A DNA stretch of 64,000 nt, taken from assembly GCF_900100925.1 (NCBI RefSeq), contig NZ_FNKO01000001.1, forward strand, positions 558,001 to 622,000. The letters are read 5' to 3'. This DNA is from Actinopolyspora saharensis. GTDB taxonomy: Bacteria > Actinomycetota > Actinomycetes > Mycobacteriales > Pseudonocardiaceae. The translations under genes were made by a program, and so were the position numbers. Shown in pieces: positions 16,927 to 26,155 of this stretch (the first letter of the stretch is position 1; each line of letters starts with the position of its first letter). The notes under the pieces were generated by a model, which had not been told where the DNA came from, did not search any database, and worked only from the letters and a program-made list of their open reading frames with translations.

Positions 16927-17880
16927 GTGAGTTGGTTGACCGCGTCGCAGGAGGAACAGGTCGAGTCCTGGCGCGCCGCCGTGTCCAGCGCCTTCTACGG
17001 TTTGTGCCCCGAACCGTGGAACGGTGCGGCGACACTGGGGGGCGTGCAGCACGTCCCCCTCGGATCGTTGGGCGCTTTCACGGTGCACGGGACTCCGCAG
17101 GTGCTGCGGCGACCGTCCCGTGTGGTGCGTGGGGCGCCCTCGGACGAGCTCAAGATGTGTTTGTTGACGCGCGGCAGTGCCATCGTGCAGCAGGACGACC
17201 GCGAAGTTCCCCTCACTGCCGGCCGGCTAGCCGTCTACGACCTGGGGCGACCGTATGCCCTGCGCTTCGACGAGGACTGGTCGTGCTTCGTGATCACTTT
17301 CCCCCGCAGCGGAGTGGCCCTGACCCGGCGGGAACTGTTGCGCACGATGGGGCACTCTCATGACGCCCGGACCGGAACTGTGGCTATGGTCAGCGACTTT
17401 GTCGAAACGGCGCTGACGCGAGCCGTCGAAGGCCCCTCGGAAAGCACCAAGCACCTGGGGGAAGCTGGACTGCACTTGTTGTCGGCAGCCTTCAACACCG
17501 AACCCCCGGCGGGAGGCCCTCCTGAAGACGTGATACGTGCTCGGATCGAGCGTTACGTCCGGCAGCATCTGTCCGACCCCGATCTGAGCACCGAATCCGT
17601 GGCAGCGGCGCACCATATGTCGCTGCGTACCGTGCAACGGTTGTTCTCCGACCAGGAACGCACGCTCAGCCAGTTGATCCGGCACGAACGGCTCGAGGGG
17701 GCGCGCCGGGACCTGGCGAATCCGCGGTTGGCCAAACACACGATCGCTGGCCTAGCCGCCCGGTGGGGGTTCGTCAACGCACCGGGGTTCACCCGTGCCT
17801 TCCGCGCGGCGTACAACATGTCGCCGTCGGAGGCACGAGAAGCAGGTCCCTCGGATCATCCTCGGGAACCGGCTCGTTAG
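16927..17880 (+). CDS. AraC-family regulator (AraC_binding_2 plus HTH)
   Basis: A 317-aa regulator. The N-terminal sensor has KMCLLTRGSAIVQQDDREVPLTAGRLAVYDLGRPY, typical of the AraC_binding_2 domain. The C-terminal double helix-turn-helix has TESVAAAHHMSLRTVQRLFSDQ and IAGLAARWGFVNAPGFTRAFRAAYNMSPSEAR. The listed start is GTG 16927; TTG 16936 is also likely because GAGGTGAG lies 5 nt before it. Divergent from the aldehyde dehydrogenase (190 bp between starts), which it presumably activates in response to an aromatic compound. Confidence 0.85.
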   Translation: MSWLTASQEEQVESWRAAVSSAFYGLCPEPWNGAATLGGVQHVPLGSLGAFTVHGTPQVLRRPSRVVRGAPSDELKMCLLTRGSAIVQQDDREVPLTAGRLAVYDLGRPYALRFDEDWSCFVITFPRSGVALTRRELLRTMGHSHDARTGTVAMVSDFVETALTRAVEGPSESTKHLGEAGLHLLSAAFNTEPPAGGPPEDVIRARIERYVRQHLSDPDLSTESVAAAHHMSLRTVQRLFSDQERTLSQLIRHERLEGARRDLANPRLAKHTIAGLAARWGFVNAPGFTRAFRAAYNMSPSEAREAGPSDHPREPAR

Positions 17881-18391
17881 GTGTTGCGGGGCAGGACGTT
17901 GACGCCATGCCTCGCGGAGAAGCGAGTTGACCTCACCCGAGTGGAGGTGATCAGGGTAGACGCCGGTCTTCCATGCGATCAACGAGGCGTTACTCGGACA
18001 ACGGCTTCCGTACCGTGAACCGGTGCGGGAGCCGTTTTGTGTCTGGGATCCACCGGAAATGTCATTCCGTGGATCCCGTGGGCGAATCTTCGCTGTGCGA
18101 ATCGCTCACTGTGGGTGCTTCCTTCGACAGCTGCCCAGGGGGACGCCCTTGCTTCTCCCGCTCGCCTGCCGGCCATCACGTGGGCCATAGCCGCCTTCGC
18201 GGGGTTGTAGTCGGTCGTTAACCGTTGCCCTCGTTGATCAAGAGAGTCACCGTAGTCAGTCGGAGCGCTGTGGGACATACCCGTCTCGAGTAGCAGCGCG
18301 GGGTATGTCCCGGTGGTGGGGGGCGATGGCGCGCACTGTCGGAGGTGTCAGTGTTGCAGGCGGCGTGGGCGTGGCCGACGAGGTTCGGCAG
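17881..18391. other. Intergenic stretch, no gene recognised
   Basis: No product with a recognisable domain was found. A minus-strand frame of 99 codons (17979-18278) begins MSHSAPTDYGDSL but matches nothing I know and has no clear ribosome site. The stretch precedes a helicase fragment, so it may be mobile-DNA debris. Confidence 0.4.
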
Positions 18392-18769
18392 TTATTCCTC
18401 CAGCTCGGCTTCGGTCATGCCGTTTCGGCACACCGGTCCGATGCCCACGGTTTTCGAGTAGCGATGCCGCAGTACTCGACCGCAGCGGCAGCACCGCACC
18501 GTGAATTCGGCGAACCGGAACGCTGCTGTGTCCACCTCGGCGGCGTTTTTCAGCAACGCGGCTACCGAGGGCACATACAAAGCGGCGCAGGTCTCGTCGT
18601 CGTCACCGCGGGTGCGGACGAAGCGCCCGGCGACTTGTCGGAGGAACAAGGGGGTGGTGGTGCGGCTGGCGTAGACGCCGACGGACAGTCGTAGGATGTC
18701 GATCCCCTCGGAGACCATCTGCACAGCGATGATCCAGCGGCGTCGCTCGCTGGTGTAGCGGCGGATCAC
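18392..18769 (-). pseudogene. C-terminal fragment of a superfamily II helicase with zinc-binding tail
   Basis: The 125-codon frame encodes the end of an SF2 DEAD/DEAH-type helicase: IIAVQMVSEGIDILRLSVGVYAS followed by FLRQVAGRFVRTR (motifs V and VI, with the arginine finger). A short cysteine module CCRCGRVLRHRYSKTVGIGPVCR follows, like the DUF6011 zinc motif. The frame continues upstream with in-frame coding-like sequence (AGFDQSDDPDASDVIRR) but meets a stop near 18850, and the ATPase motifs I-III are absent from the window. So it is a truncated gene between two catabolic modules. Confidence 0.65.
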
Positions 18770-18989
18770 ATCGCTGGCGTCCGGGTCGTCGGATTGGTCG
18801 AATCCGGCTGACGGGGGTGATCTTTGCCCTGGGCAGGTGCTGCCGTGCTACGTCGACGAAAGCTACACCCGAGTCACTACTACCTGGCTCCGTACTCCTG
18901 AGGCTGACCTGAGCCGCGAAGTACGGGTGTGTCGTGTCAGCGCGTCGTTATGAACCTGACTCGCGACCTGGGGAATCCTGTACCGGTAT

Positions 18990-19021
18990 TTTGCGCTCCC
19001 GGCCGTGTCCGGGAGCGCAAA
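18990..19021. terminator. Hairpin downstream of the MBL-fold gene
   Basis: Perfect 13-bp stem TTTGCGCTCCCGG (18990-19002) and CCGGGAGCGCAAA (19009-19021) with a 6-nt loop. It lies 64 nt past the stop of the last gene in the gcoAB/formaldehyde operon (19085, minus strand), as expected for its terminator. The rest of 18770-19084 shows no gene. Confidence 0.7.
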
Positions 19022-19084
19022 GGCTATACACAAAAATCAGGACAGTCCCGGCTAACGGGAGCCAGGCCGTGGCCACAGCTGTGG

Positions 19085-19714
19085 TCAGGAGCTGTGCTTT
19101 TTCCATTCGTCGATGTTTGGTTTTTCCGTTCTGATGGTGGTGGTGTCGCCGTGGCCGGGGTGGACGGTGGTGTGCTCGGGTAGTGTCAGCAGGCGGGTGC
19201 TGATCGAGCTGATGATCACATCGGAGTCGGAGTAGGAGCGCCCGGTAGCTCCGGGGCCTCCGGCGAAGAGGGTGTCGCCGGTGAAGACTGCGCCTAGCTC
19301 GGGTACGTGTAGGCACACGGCTCCGGGGGCGTGTCCGGGAGTGTGTAGCACCTGCAGAGTGGTGTCTGCGATGTTGATCTGTTGATCGTCGGCGAGGGCT
19401 GCGTCCGGGACGTGTTGCGGATGGGTCATGTGCCAGAGCACGAGGTCGTCGGGATGCAGCCACACTGGGGCGTTGAGTGCCTTGGCCAGCTCCGGGGCTG
19501 CCCGCACGTGATCGTCGTGGGCGTGGGTGGCTAGGATGGCTCGCACCTGCCGGTCTGCGACCAGTTTCTGGATCGCGCCGGTGTCGTGGGGTGCGTCGAT
19601 GACCACGCACTCGGTGTCGTCGCCGAGGACCCAGACGTTGTTGTCCACTTGGTGGGTCTGCCCGTCCAGGGAGAATGTTCCCGAGGTGATGGTGTGATCG
19701 ATGCGGGCGGGCAT
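19085..19714 (-). CDS. MBL-fold hydrolase linked to formaldehyde oxidation (S-formylmycothiol hydrolase candidate)
   Basis: A 209-aa metallo-beta-lactamase-fold protein. The dinuclear metal motif is THAHDDH (residues ~63-69), with later ligands in HTPGHAPGAVCL, FTGDTLF and HPGHGDTTT. Its ATG overlaps the stop of the mycothiol-dependent formaldehyde dehydrogenase gene by 4 nt. This pair is conserved in actinomycetes, and the hydrolase is thought to release formate from S-formylmycothiol or act on a related thioester. It would complete removal of the formaldehyde released by GcoAB. The enzymatic role is inferred from context. Confidence 0.83.
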   Translation of the reverse strand: MPARIDHTITSGTFSLDGQTHQVDNNVWVLGDDTECVVIDAPHDTGAIQKLVADRQVRAILATHAHDDHVRAAPELAKALNAPVWLHPDDLVLWHMTHPQHVPDAALADDQQINIADTTLQVLHTPGHAPGAVCLHVPELGAVFTGDTLFAGGPGATGRSYSDSDVIISSISTRLLTLPEHTTVHPGHGDTTTIRTEKPNIDEWKKHSS

Positions 19715-20796
19715 CACAGCATCACCACCGAACGCAGCACATCGCCTCGTTCCATTTTGGTGAAGGCCTGTTCGACCTCGTCGAGGGCGATCTCCTCGGA
19801 GACGAATTTCTCCAGCGGCAATCGGCCCTGCTGGTGGAGGTCGACCAGCATCGGGAAGTCGCGGTTGGGCAGGCAATCGCCGTACCAGCTGGATTTCAGC
19901 GCACCACCGCGGGCGAAGACATCCAAAAACGGCAGCTGTAGCTGCATCGCGGGGGTGGGCACACCGACCAGTACCACGGTGCCGGCCAGGTCGCGGGCGT
20001 AGAAGGCCTGTGTGTATGTCTCCGGGCGACCGACGGCCTCGATGACCACATTCGCCCCGTTGCCATTGGTGTGCTCGCGAACAGCGTCGACCGTGTCGGC
20101 CTCGTTGGCGTTGACGGTGTGGGTGGCACCCAGCTCCATGGCCCAGTCCAGTTTCGTGGGGTCGGTGTCCACAGCGATGGTCTTGGCCGCGCCTGCCAGA
20201 TGTGCCCCGGCCACCGCGCCTGCTCCGACTCCGCCGCAGCCGATCACGGCCACCGCATCGCCACGTGTGACCTGACCGGTGTTGATCGCTGAGCCGACAC
20301 CGGCCATGACCCCGCAGCCCAGCAGTCCGGCCACGGCAGGTCGTGCTGCCGGGTCGACCTTGGTGCACTGGCCGGAATGCACCAGGGTGCGCTCGGCGAA
20401 GGCCCCGATCCCCAACGCCGGTGACAGCGGCGTGCCGTCCTGCAGCGTCATCGGCTGGGTGGCGTTGTGCGTGTCGAAGCAGTACCACGGCCAGCCACGT
20501 CGGCACGCGCGGCACACCCCGCAGACCGCACGCCAGTTGAGCACCACGAAATCGCCCTCGGCCAGGTCGTCGACCTCGGTGCCGACCGCCTCGACGAGAC
20601 CGGCGGCCTCGTGCCCGAGCAGGAAGGGGAACTCGTCGTTGATTCCTCCCGCACGGTAGTGCAGGTCGGTATGGCACACTCCGCAGGCCTGCACTCGCAC
20701 CACGGCCTCCCCCGGCCCCGGGGGCGGCACCTCGATCGTGACCACTTCCACCGGCTTGCCCTGCGCCGGAGCCACTACTGCACGGGTCTCGGTCAT
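19714..20796 (-). CDS. mscR: S-(hydroxymethyl)mycothiol dehydrogenase
   Basis: A 360-aa class III-like zinc alcohol dehydrogenase. Catalytic zinc site [10 protein letters not shown] and [12 protein letters not shown], structural zinc cysteines [15 protein letters not shown], and NAD motif [11 protein letters not shown]. The segment [17 protein letters not shown] and the ending [10 protein letters not shown] are typical of the mycothiol-dependent formaldehyde dehydrogenase. It oxidises the adduct of formaldehyde and mycothiol. ATG 20796 has GGAGAG; the longer start lies inside the upstream micro-ORF. The place in the gcoAB operon explains its job: each guaiacol demethylation releases one formaldehyde. 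Confidence 0.88.
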   Translation of the reverse strand: MTETRAVVAPAQGKPVEVVTIEVPPPGPGEAVVRVQACGVCHTDLHYRAGGINDEFPFLLGHEAAGLVEAVGTEVDDLAEGDFVVLNWRAVCGVCRACRRGWPWYCFDTHNATQPMTLQDGTPLSPALGIGAFAERTLVHSGQCTKVDPAARPAVAGLLGCGVMAGVGSAINTGQVTRGDAVAVIGCGGVGAGAVAGAHLAGAAKTIAVDTDPTKLDWAMELGATHTVNANEADTVDAVREHTNGNGANVVIEAVGRPETYTQAFYARDLAGTVVLVGVPTPAMQLQLPFLDVFARGGALKSSWYGDCLPNRDFPMLVDLHQQGRLPLEKFVSEEIALDEVEQAFTKMERGDVLRSVVML

Positions 20797-20888
20797 CGTT
20801 CTCTCCTGGACATCAGGTGTTCGGTCACGGTGCTGCATGCCGCGGGCGGGTCATCGAGCGCCGTGTTCGGGTCGGGGATGGTGATCAT
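20793..20888 (-). CDS. 31-residue micro-ORF overlapping gcoB and mscR
   Basis: ATG 20888 overlaps the gcoB stop (ATGA) and its own TGA overlaps the mscR ATG (ATGA again), so the three frames are tiled with 4-nt overlaps at both ends. The peptide ([13 protein letters not shown] at the start, HLMSRRER at the end) is acidic then basic, with one cysteine and no membrane segment. It matches no family I know. It contains the mscR ribosome binding site. It may be a real microprotein or only a translational-coupling device. Confidence 0.5.
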   Translation of the reverse strand: MITIPDPNTALDDPPAACSTVTEHLMSRRER

Positions 20889-21925
20889 CGGTTCATCCCG
20901 GCGAGGGTGCTGGATGCGTCGAGGAACTCTTCCCGGAAGATCTTGCGTGGAGCCATGCGTCGACGTTTGAGTGCCTTCACTCCGGCTTCGACCATTGCCG
21001 GAGGACCGCACAGGTGGGCACTCAGCCCCTTGCAGGTCGAGAAGTCGTCGAGGACCACGTCGGTGACCATGCCTTCGGCCCCTTCCCATTCCTGTTCGCT
21101 GAGGCAGGGCCGGTAGGTGAAGCGCTCGTGTTTCTGCTCCAGTTCGCGGAAGAATTTCACGTCGTAGAGGTCCTGTCGGGTGCGGCCGCCGTGGTAGAGG
21201 TACAGCTGTGGGGCCAGTTCACCGGCGAGTGCGTGTTGGGCGATCGCCTTCAGCGGTGCCAGTCCGGTTCCGCCTGCGATCAGGATGGCGGGCTCCTCCT
21301 GCGGGGTGTTCATGCCGAACTCGCCGAGTGGGCCTTTGAGCTCGACGCGGTCTCCGAGGCGCATCTGTCCGAACATCCATCCGTCGGTGGCGATGCCGCC
21401 GGAGGTGCGTTTGACGTGGAATTCCAGGTTGTGGGTTTGTGAGGGTGGGTTGGCCATGGAGTACTGCCGGGAGACCGTGGTGCCCGGTACCGTGATTTCG
21501 GCGTATTGGCCTGCGTTGAAGGGCATGGGCTCGTCGAGCTCGATGACCAGCCGTCGAATGTCGCGGGCGATGTCGTCGAGCACCACCACGGTGCCGCTGT
21601 AGTCCCGGAGCGGGTGGCGTGTGATGCCGTCGTCGGGGTTGGCCTGTTCGAGGGGTTCCAGCGTCAGGTTCGAGCGCGGGGTGGCCTGACATCCCAGCGC
21701 GATCCCTTCGGAGCGTTCCTCGGGGGTGAGCGTGTATTCCGAGGAGTCGCGGTGGTCGACCTCGCCGTCCATCACCCGCACCTTGCAGGTGCCGCAGGTG
21801 CCCTGGGTGCACGAGTGCGGCAGCCAGATGTTGTCGCGCAGGAAGGCTTCGAGGACGGGTTGATCGGCAGGACACTGCGTGGACCTACCCAGTGTGGTGT
21901 TTCGTACTTCGTGGGTCTCACTCAT
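20885..21925 (-). CDS. gcoB: Three-domain ferredoxin reductase of guaiacol O-demethylase
   Basis: A 346-aa reductase. An N-terminal plant-type [2Fe-2S] ferredoxin (HSCTQGTCGTCKV plus a fourth cysteine in ALGCQA) is followed by the FAD domain (RQYSMAN as the RxYS motif) and the NAD(P) domain (LIAGGTGLAPLKAIA, LCGPPAMVEAG). This single-chain N-ferredoxin layout is that of GcoB. It passes electrons from NADH to the P450. ATG 21925 has AGAGGA upstream. It follows gcoA by 72 nt and is followed by the micro-ORF and mscR. Confidence 0.88.
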   Translation of the reverse strand: MSETHEVRNTTLGRSTQCPADQPVLEAFLRDNIWLPHSCTQGTCGTCKVRVMDGEVDHRDSSEYTLTPEERSEGIALGCQATPRSNLTLEPLEQANPDDGITRHPLRDYSGTVVVLDDIARDIRRLVIELDEPMPFNAGQYAEITVPGTTVSRQYSMANPPSQTHNLEFHVKRTSGGIATDGWMFGQMRLGDRVELKGPLGEFGMNTPQEEPAILIAGGTGLAPLKAIAQHALAGELAPQLYLYHGGRTRQDLYDVKFFRELEQKHERFTYRPCLSEQEWEGAEGMVTDVVLDDFSTCKGLSAHLCGPPAMVEAGVKALKRRRMAPRKIFREEFLDASSTLAGMNR

Positions 21926-21997
21926 GGGAGTGTCCTCTCTGTTCGGCGGTCGGAGGTCACCGCGCCGACGCTGTGACGTCGGCACGGACACCGGTCG

Positions 21998-23218
21998 TCA
22001 CACCTCCCATGTCGTGCGCAGTTCCACCGGGCTGCGGAACCCCCAACCCCAGTAGTCGGTCTCGTGGTCAGCTTCGCGGTTGAGGTTGGGGATGGCCTCG
22101 AACAGCTCTTCCAGCCCGATCCGCACGACCTCGGTGGCGAAGTAGGTGCCGGCGCAGGCGTGCTTGCCGGCACCGAAGGCCAGGTTCGGTACCGGTGTGC
22201 GGTCCAGGTCGTAGCGGGACGGGTCGTCGTAGTCGTTCTCGTCGTGGTTGGCCGAGCCGTAGGACATCATCACCACCGAGCCGGCCGGCAGGTCGACACC
22301 GTCGAGGGTCATGTCCTTGGTGCTGCGCCGTGCGGTGGCTGACCAGATGGGCGAGGTCCAGCGCACGGCTTCGGTGATCGCCCGGCGGATCAGCGAGGGG
22401 TCGTCGATTACCCGCTCCAGTTGGTCCGGGCGGGTGAGTAGCCCGGCGATGGTGGAGGCCATCGCGTGCCCCGGTTCCTGCATCGCGCCGAGCAGGAACA
22501 CGAACACGTTCGGGTAGATGGTTTCGCGGTCGCGCACCTGCCCCTCGGGCATGCCGTCGTGCAGCCAGTGCGACAGCGCGCTGTCGTCGGGTTCGACCGT
22601 CCACTTGTCCAGCAGCGGGTCGAGGACCTCGCGGATCTCGGTCTTGGCCTCGTCACCCGGGACGAAACCCTCCGGATTGGAGAAGTGGCCGCTCTCGTCC
22701 ACGCCAGCATTGGTAAACGACACGTTGAGCTTGCGGAACCACTCCCGCAGCTTGTCCGAACTCACCGACTGCAGGCCCATCAGGTCGCCGAGGCTGCGGA
22801 CGCTGACCGGTTCGCAGTACTGGGCGACGAGATCGGCCCGACCGTCGTTCTCGAACTGCTCCACGTAGCGACGCGCGATGGGGCGCGCCAAGTCGTCGAC
22901 GTAGCGGTCGACCTCGCTGGGCTGCAACCCGGGATCGACCATGGCGCGGAGCTGGTCGTGCTGCTCGCCGTTGGCATCCAGCACCGCCGGCTCCCCGAAG
23001 GTGCGTCGCCCCGCGGGAGTGATGACGCCTTCGAAATCGCCGTCGTCGGCATTGGCGATGCGCCGGCACATCTCCTTGGTAGAGGCCACGTAGCAGTCGA
23101 GTGCCGGGACGTAGGCCAACGGGGCCTCGGCCCGCAGCCGCGCGTAGAACGGATGTGGGTTCGCCTCCAGCTCCTCCATCGTGATCTCGGCGATCCAGTT
23201 CGGAGTTGTCGTGCTCAT
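21998..23218 (-). CDS. gcoA: Cytochrome P450, guaiacol O-demethylase (CYP255A-like)
   Basis: A 406-aa P450. The haem-ligand loop is [14 protein letters not shown]. The I-helix segment [15 protein letters not shown] lacks the usual acid-threonine pair and is a GcoA signature. Stretches with the pocket phenylalanines of GcoA are kept: [27 protein letters not shown] and [13 protein letters not shown]. Length (407 in the characterised enzyme) and the adjoining three-domain reductase agree. It converts guaiacol, and often related O-alkyl phenols, to catechol with release of formaldehyde. ATG 23218 is taken over a start 17 codons upstream because GGGAG precedes it and the family begins there. Confidence 0.9.
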   Translation of the reverse strand: MSTTTPNWIAEITMEELEANPHPFYARLRAEAPLAYVPALDCYVASTKEMCRRIANADDGDFEGVITPAGRRTFGEPAVLDANGEQHDQLRAMVDPGLQPSEVDRYVDDLARPIARRYVEQFENDGRADLVAQYCEPVSVRSLGDLMGLQSVSSDKLREWFRKLNVSFTNAGVDESGHFSNPEGFVPGDEAKTEIREVLDPLLDKWTVEPDDSALSHWLHDGMPEGQVRDRETIYPNVFVFLLGAMQEPGHAMASTIAGLLTRPDQLERVIDDPSLIRRAITEAVRWTSPIWSATARRSTKDMTLDGVDLPAGSVVMMSYGSANHDENDYDDPSRYDLDRTPVPNLAFGAGKHACAGTYFATEVVRIGLEELFEAIPNLNREADHETDYWGWGFRSPVELRTTWEV

Positions 23219-23511
23219 GAAAACTGCTCCCTCGGTGACGTGTAGCTCACCCGTAGTTGACAGCGGCACCGCCGTGCCGACCAGCAGTGACGATGTACCG
23301 CGATGTAAACGATCAGGTCGCTATGCGGTAGCCGGAAGAAGACCACGCGACCTTCTCGGTCGTCGATCCCAGGAGCGCGGGGAAGGTACAAAAAGCGCGA
23401 CGAACTATGAACTGAGTCTCAGTGCATCTTTTGGTGACTGGGATCACGCGTTTGAATGCTGCTGCGACGGCGGAGATGAAGCGCGCAAGCTCGCAGTAAG
23501 GAGGCGAGGAG

Positions 23512-24465
23512 ATGAACCCCCCCACCGAGGGCATCAACGTGATGGACACGCATGACTGGGACAGCGCCTCCCGGGCAGTCTCGAACGCCTATTTCCCTCA
23601 CGAGCTGAAATTGCTTTCGTCGGCGGACCACCTCGATCTGTCGATATGCACCGCCGACTTGGGGGCCGTGACGATCGGGAGGATGGGCTGGGGCGTCGAG
23701 GTCGCCCTCGACTGTGACTACCCGGACGCCTACGAGGTGAACATGCCGGTGACTGGACTCCTTGAATCAGCGCACCGCAGTGAGAAGCTCGTCTCCGGCG
23801 ACGGACAAGGCACGATCTTCCCGCCGAACGTCGCCACACCTATCACCCGATGGTCTCGGGACTGCACGGTCGTCGGGGTGAAGTTCGACCGCTTCGCTCT
23901 CGAGCGAGAAATGGAGCGAGTGCTGGCGTGTCCACAGCCTCGCAAGGTCGAGATGCCCACTCACCTCGACGCCGGGATGGTGGAAACTCGAAGCTGGATG
24001 TACTACGTGCGAACTCTGTCCAACGACCTACCGCGCATGAGGGGCATGCTGAGCAGTGATCTACTGAAGAAGCAGCTCGCCAGTACCATCACAACCGGAT
24101 TCATCCTCGCAGTCACTCCGGACCTCGGAACTGCACCGCCCGCTCGTCCCCGCATCGTCAACCGAGTGCTCGACCAGATACACGACGACCCCACTCGGCC
24201 ATGGACGGTCGCTGACATGGCCGAAGCTGCCGAGGTGAGCGTGCGACGTCTCCAGGAGGGATTCCAGCAATACGTCGGCATGACGCCTGTGGCCTACCTC
24301 AGGGACATTCGCCTCGCGCACGCTCACGAAGACCTCATCAAGGCCAACAGCACGACAGCCGTCGCCGAGATCGCAACCCGATGGGGATTCACGCATACCG
24401 GGAGATTCGCGAGCGCGTACCGAAGCAAGTACGGTATGTCGCCCTCCGAAACTTTGCACTCGTGA
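23512..24465 (+). CDS. gcoR: AraC-family regulator, probable activator of gcoAB
   Basis: A 317-aa AraC protein with an AraC_binding_2 sensor (DYPDAYEVNMPVTGLLESAH) and a C-terminal HTH pair (VADMAEAAEVSVRRLQEGFQQYVGMTPVAYLRDIRL, IATRWGFTHTGRFASAYRSKYGMSPSETL). Strong AAGGAGG site 7-8 nt upstream of the ATG. Divergent from gcoA with 293 bp between starts. A regulator of this kind flanks characterised gcoAB loci, so the symbol is given by homology and position. The inducer is presumably guaiacol or a related phenol. Confidence 0.82.
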   Translation: MNPPTEGINVMDTHDWDSASRAVSNAYFPHELKLLSSADHLDLSICTADLGAVTIGRMGWGVEVALDCDYPDAYEVNMPVTGLLESAHRSEKLVSGDGQGTIFPPNVATPITRWSRDCTVVGVKFDRFALEREMERVLACPQPRKVEMPTHLDAGMVETRSWMYYVRTLSNDLPRMRGMLSSDLLKKQLASTITTGFILAVTPDLGTAPPARPRIVNRVLDQIHDDPTRPWTVADMAEAAEVSVRRLQEGFQQYVGMTPVAYLRDIRLAHAHEDLIKANSTTAVAEIATRWGFTHTGRFASAYRSKYGMSPSETLHS

Positions 24466-24822
24466 CGTACTGAGGTGATATCGGTGAAGTTGTGGCACGC
24501 TGGGCGCGGCGGGCCGCTATGGGATCACCACGGCGTTTCCGCACTCCGCCAGCGGGAGGCCGTGGGCGACGTTGGGCATCAACATCAGCGGTTGCCTGCG
24601 CATCGGGTCGATACTCCTGAACGTGTCCCAGGATGCAGAGTACGACATCATTGCTGATGAGACTGTCCGGTGCTCATGGCTTGATTCTTACCGCCCCCGG
24701 AAGACTATTCAGAACTCGACTCAGCTTACGCGATCAAGTAGCTGATCAGCGGAGTTGAAGCTTGTGCATCCTTGAGCAATCAGACTCTGAATAACCCTCC
24801 CGGTTTCGCTGATCTCTCGAGC
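24466..24822. other. Intergenic stretch, no gene recognised
   Basis: Between the convergent gcoR and the IclR gene. A minus-strand segment near 24500-24660 reads PMRRQPLMLMPNVAHGLPLAE, possibly the tail of a lost enzyme gene, but I cannot name it. Confidence 0.35.
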
Positions 24823-25626
24823 TCACGTAAGGGGTACTCCGGGTACGTGATTTCCGAGATCGCGGCTGATGCGCTTCGCGGTGTCGACGAGCACGGGCAC
24901 GACGTCTTCGCGGAGCCCCTTGGGTGAAGCTCTCCCGGTGGAGGTGGAGGAGGCGACGGCGGCGATGACGTGACCGTGATGATCGCGGATGGGCGCAGAG
25001 AGCGAGATGAGCCCTTCTTCGCGTTCACTGACTACCATGGACCACCCTTGGTGGCGCACAGTACTGAGAATCTCGCGGAATTGTACTGGGTCGGTGACGG
25101 TGTAGGGGGTCAAGCTGGGAAGACCGGACTCGGTGATGATGCGTTCGATCCGCTCAGTTGATTCCCAGGCCAACAACACTCGTCCCAACGAGGTGGCGTG
25201 CGCGGCCACGCGTGTGCCGGGAGCCACGGTCACGCTGAGCACGCGCCGCACCGGCATCCTGGCGATATAGACCACCTCGTTGCCATCCAGTGTGGCGAGC
25301 GTGGAGGACTCGCTTGTCTGCTCGGCCAGCCGCATCAGATGCGGTTGGGCCAACTCGGTCAACGCATGGGTGGCGGTGTAGTGCTGTCCGATTGAGAGTA
25401 CCCGCGGAGTCAGGGTCCACTGCCCGTCGGAGGTCGCCACGTAACCGAGGCGCTGCAGAGTCAACAGGATCCTGCGTACCACTGGACGAGACAGCTGGGT
25501 CGCCGTGGCGAGCTCGGTCGTCGTCCGGTTGGGATGTTCCGCGTCGAAGGCCTGCAGAACCGCAAGCCCCCGTTCCAGGCCTTGAATGTGGTTTTGACCA
25601 GTTTTTTCGTCGCTCGCTGACGTCAT
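24823..25626 (-). CDS. IclR-family regulator of catechol/beta-ketoadipate genes
   Basis: A 267-aa IclR protein. The N-terminal winged helix includes RGLAVLQAFDAEHPNRTTTELATATQLSRPVVRRILLTLQRLGYV. The C-terminal effector domain includes STLATLDGNEVVYIARM, HATSLGRVLLAW and SEREEGLISLSAPIRD. It resembles PcaR/CatR-type regulators. ATG 25626 has AAGGGATG upstream. It faces away from catABC, 530 bp to its right, with a 31-bp dyad just upstream of its start. Likely senses a pathway intermediate such as cis,cis-muconate or beta-ketoadipate (family knowledge). Confidence 0.83.
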   Translation of the reverse strand: MTSASDEKTGQNHIQGLERGLAVLQAFDAEHPNRTTTELATATQLSRPVVRRILLTLQRLGYVATSDGQWTLTPRVLSIGQHYTATHALTELAQPHLMRLAEQTSESSTLATLDGNEVVYIARMPVRRVLSVTVAPGTRVAAHATSLGRVLLAWESTERIERIITESGLPSLTPYTVTDPVQFREILSTVRHQGWSMVVSEREEGLISLSAPIRDHHGHVIAAVASSTSTGRASPKGLREDVVPVLVDTAKRISRDLGNHVPGVPLT

Positions 25627-25684
25627 TTTCGCATCCCTTCTTGACAGTCCAGTGTGAAGCGCCGCACTATCACCGGGTGTATGA

Positions 25685-25715
25685 ACACTATCCGTTCAAT
25701 TTGAACACATAGTGT
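25685..25715. promoter_or_regulatory. 31-bp dyad upstream of the IclR gene
   Basis: Two inverted repeats share one centre at 25700: outer arms ACACTAT (25685-25691) and ATAGTGT (25709-25715), inner perfect palindrome GTTCAA-T-TTGAAC (25694-25706). It is 59 bp upstream of the IclR start. The size suits an IclR dimer pair, so autoregulation or control of catABC is likely. Confidence 0.65.
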
Positions 25716-25803
25716 ACGAAGAGGTGTCAAGGAATGATGGTCGATGCTCGAGAACACCAGCGATGCTTGAGTCACTGCACGACCGAGGCCAAGATGACCA
25801 CGT

Positions 25804-25989
25804 GTGACGGCGCGGACGCGCCTCCCGGAGCGCCCCAACGTCTTCATCGCGGTGTTGCTGGATCGCAGGACGAAGATCTGCCGCTACGTCGACGGGGCAC
25901 CGTTCACGGTGAACGTGCTAACCGAGCCACAGGACAAAGTCGCGCTGCATGATCCGGACAAGCAGGACGTGCTGACCACCCACCGATAA
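25804..25989 (+). pseudogene. Possible remnant of a flavin reductase gene upstream of catA
   Basis: A short frame reads PNVFIAVLLDRRTKICRYV and DGAPFTVNVLTEPQD. This is the middle of an HpaC/Fre-like flavin reductase domain, where such proteins have a PxVxVxLDRRSxT pattern and FTVNVLxxxQ. Everything before and after is missing and the frame stops at 25989. The fragment lies between the IclR gene and catA. It may be what is left of a two-component monooxygenase partner. Identification rests on about 45 residues. Confidence 0.45.
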
Positions 25990-26155
25990 CGGCAACGGTG
26001 GGGTCACCTTCCCGTCCTACCAAGTAGCCCGTTCGATAAACGATCTGTTTGCCGAGCGCAACGTGATCACAGCGTGGGCGCGGATGACCTGTTCAACAAC
26101 GATGACGATATCCCGGGCCAGGCCAAGCGCTGAGCAGCGGAAGAAGGAAACAACG

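Noticed and set aside
19085..20677. A 530-codon open frame on the minus strand
   Set aside because: Only its last 209 codons are the MBL gene; the rest is a shadow of mscR in another frame.
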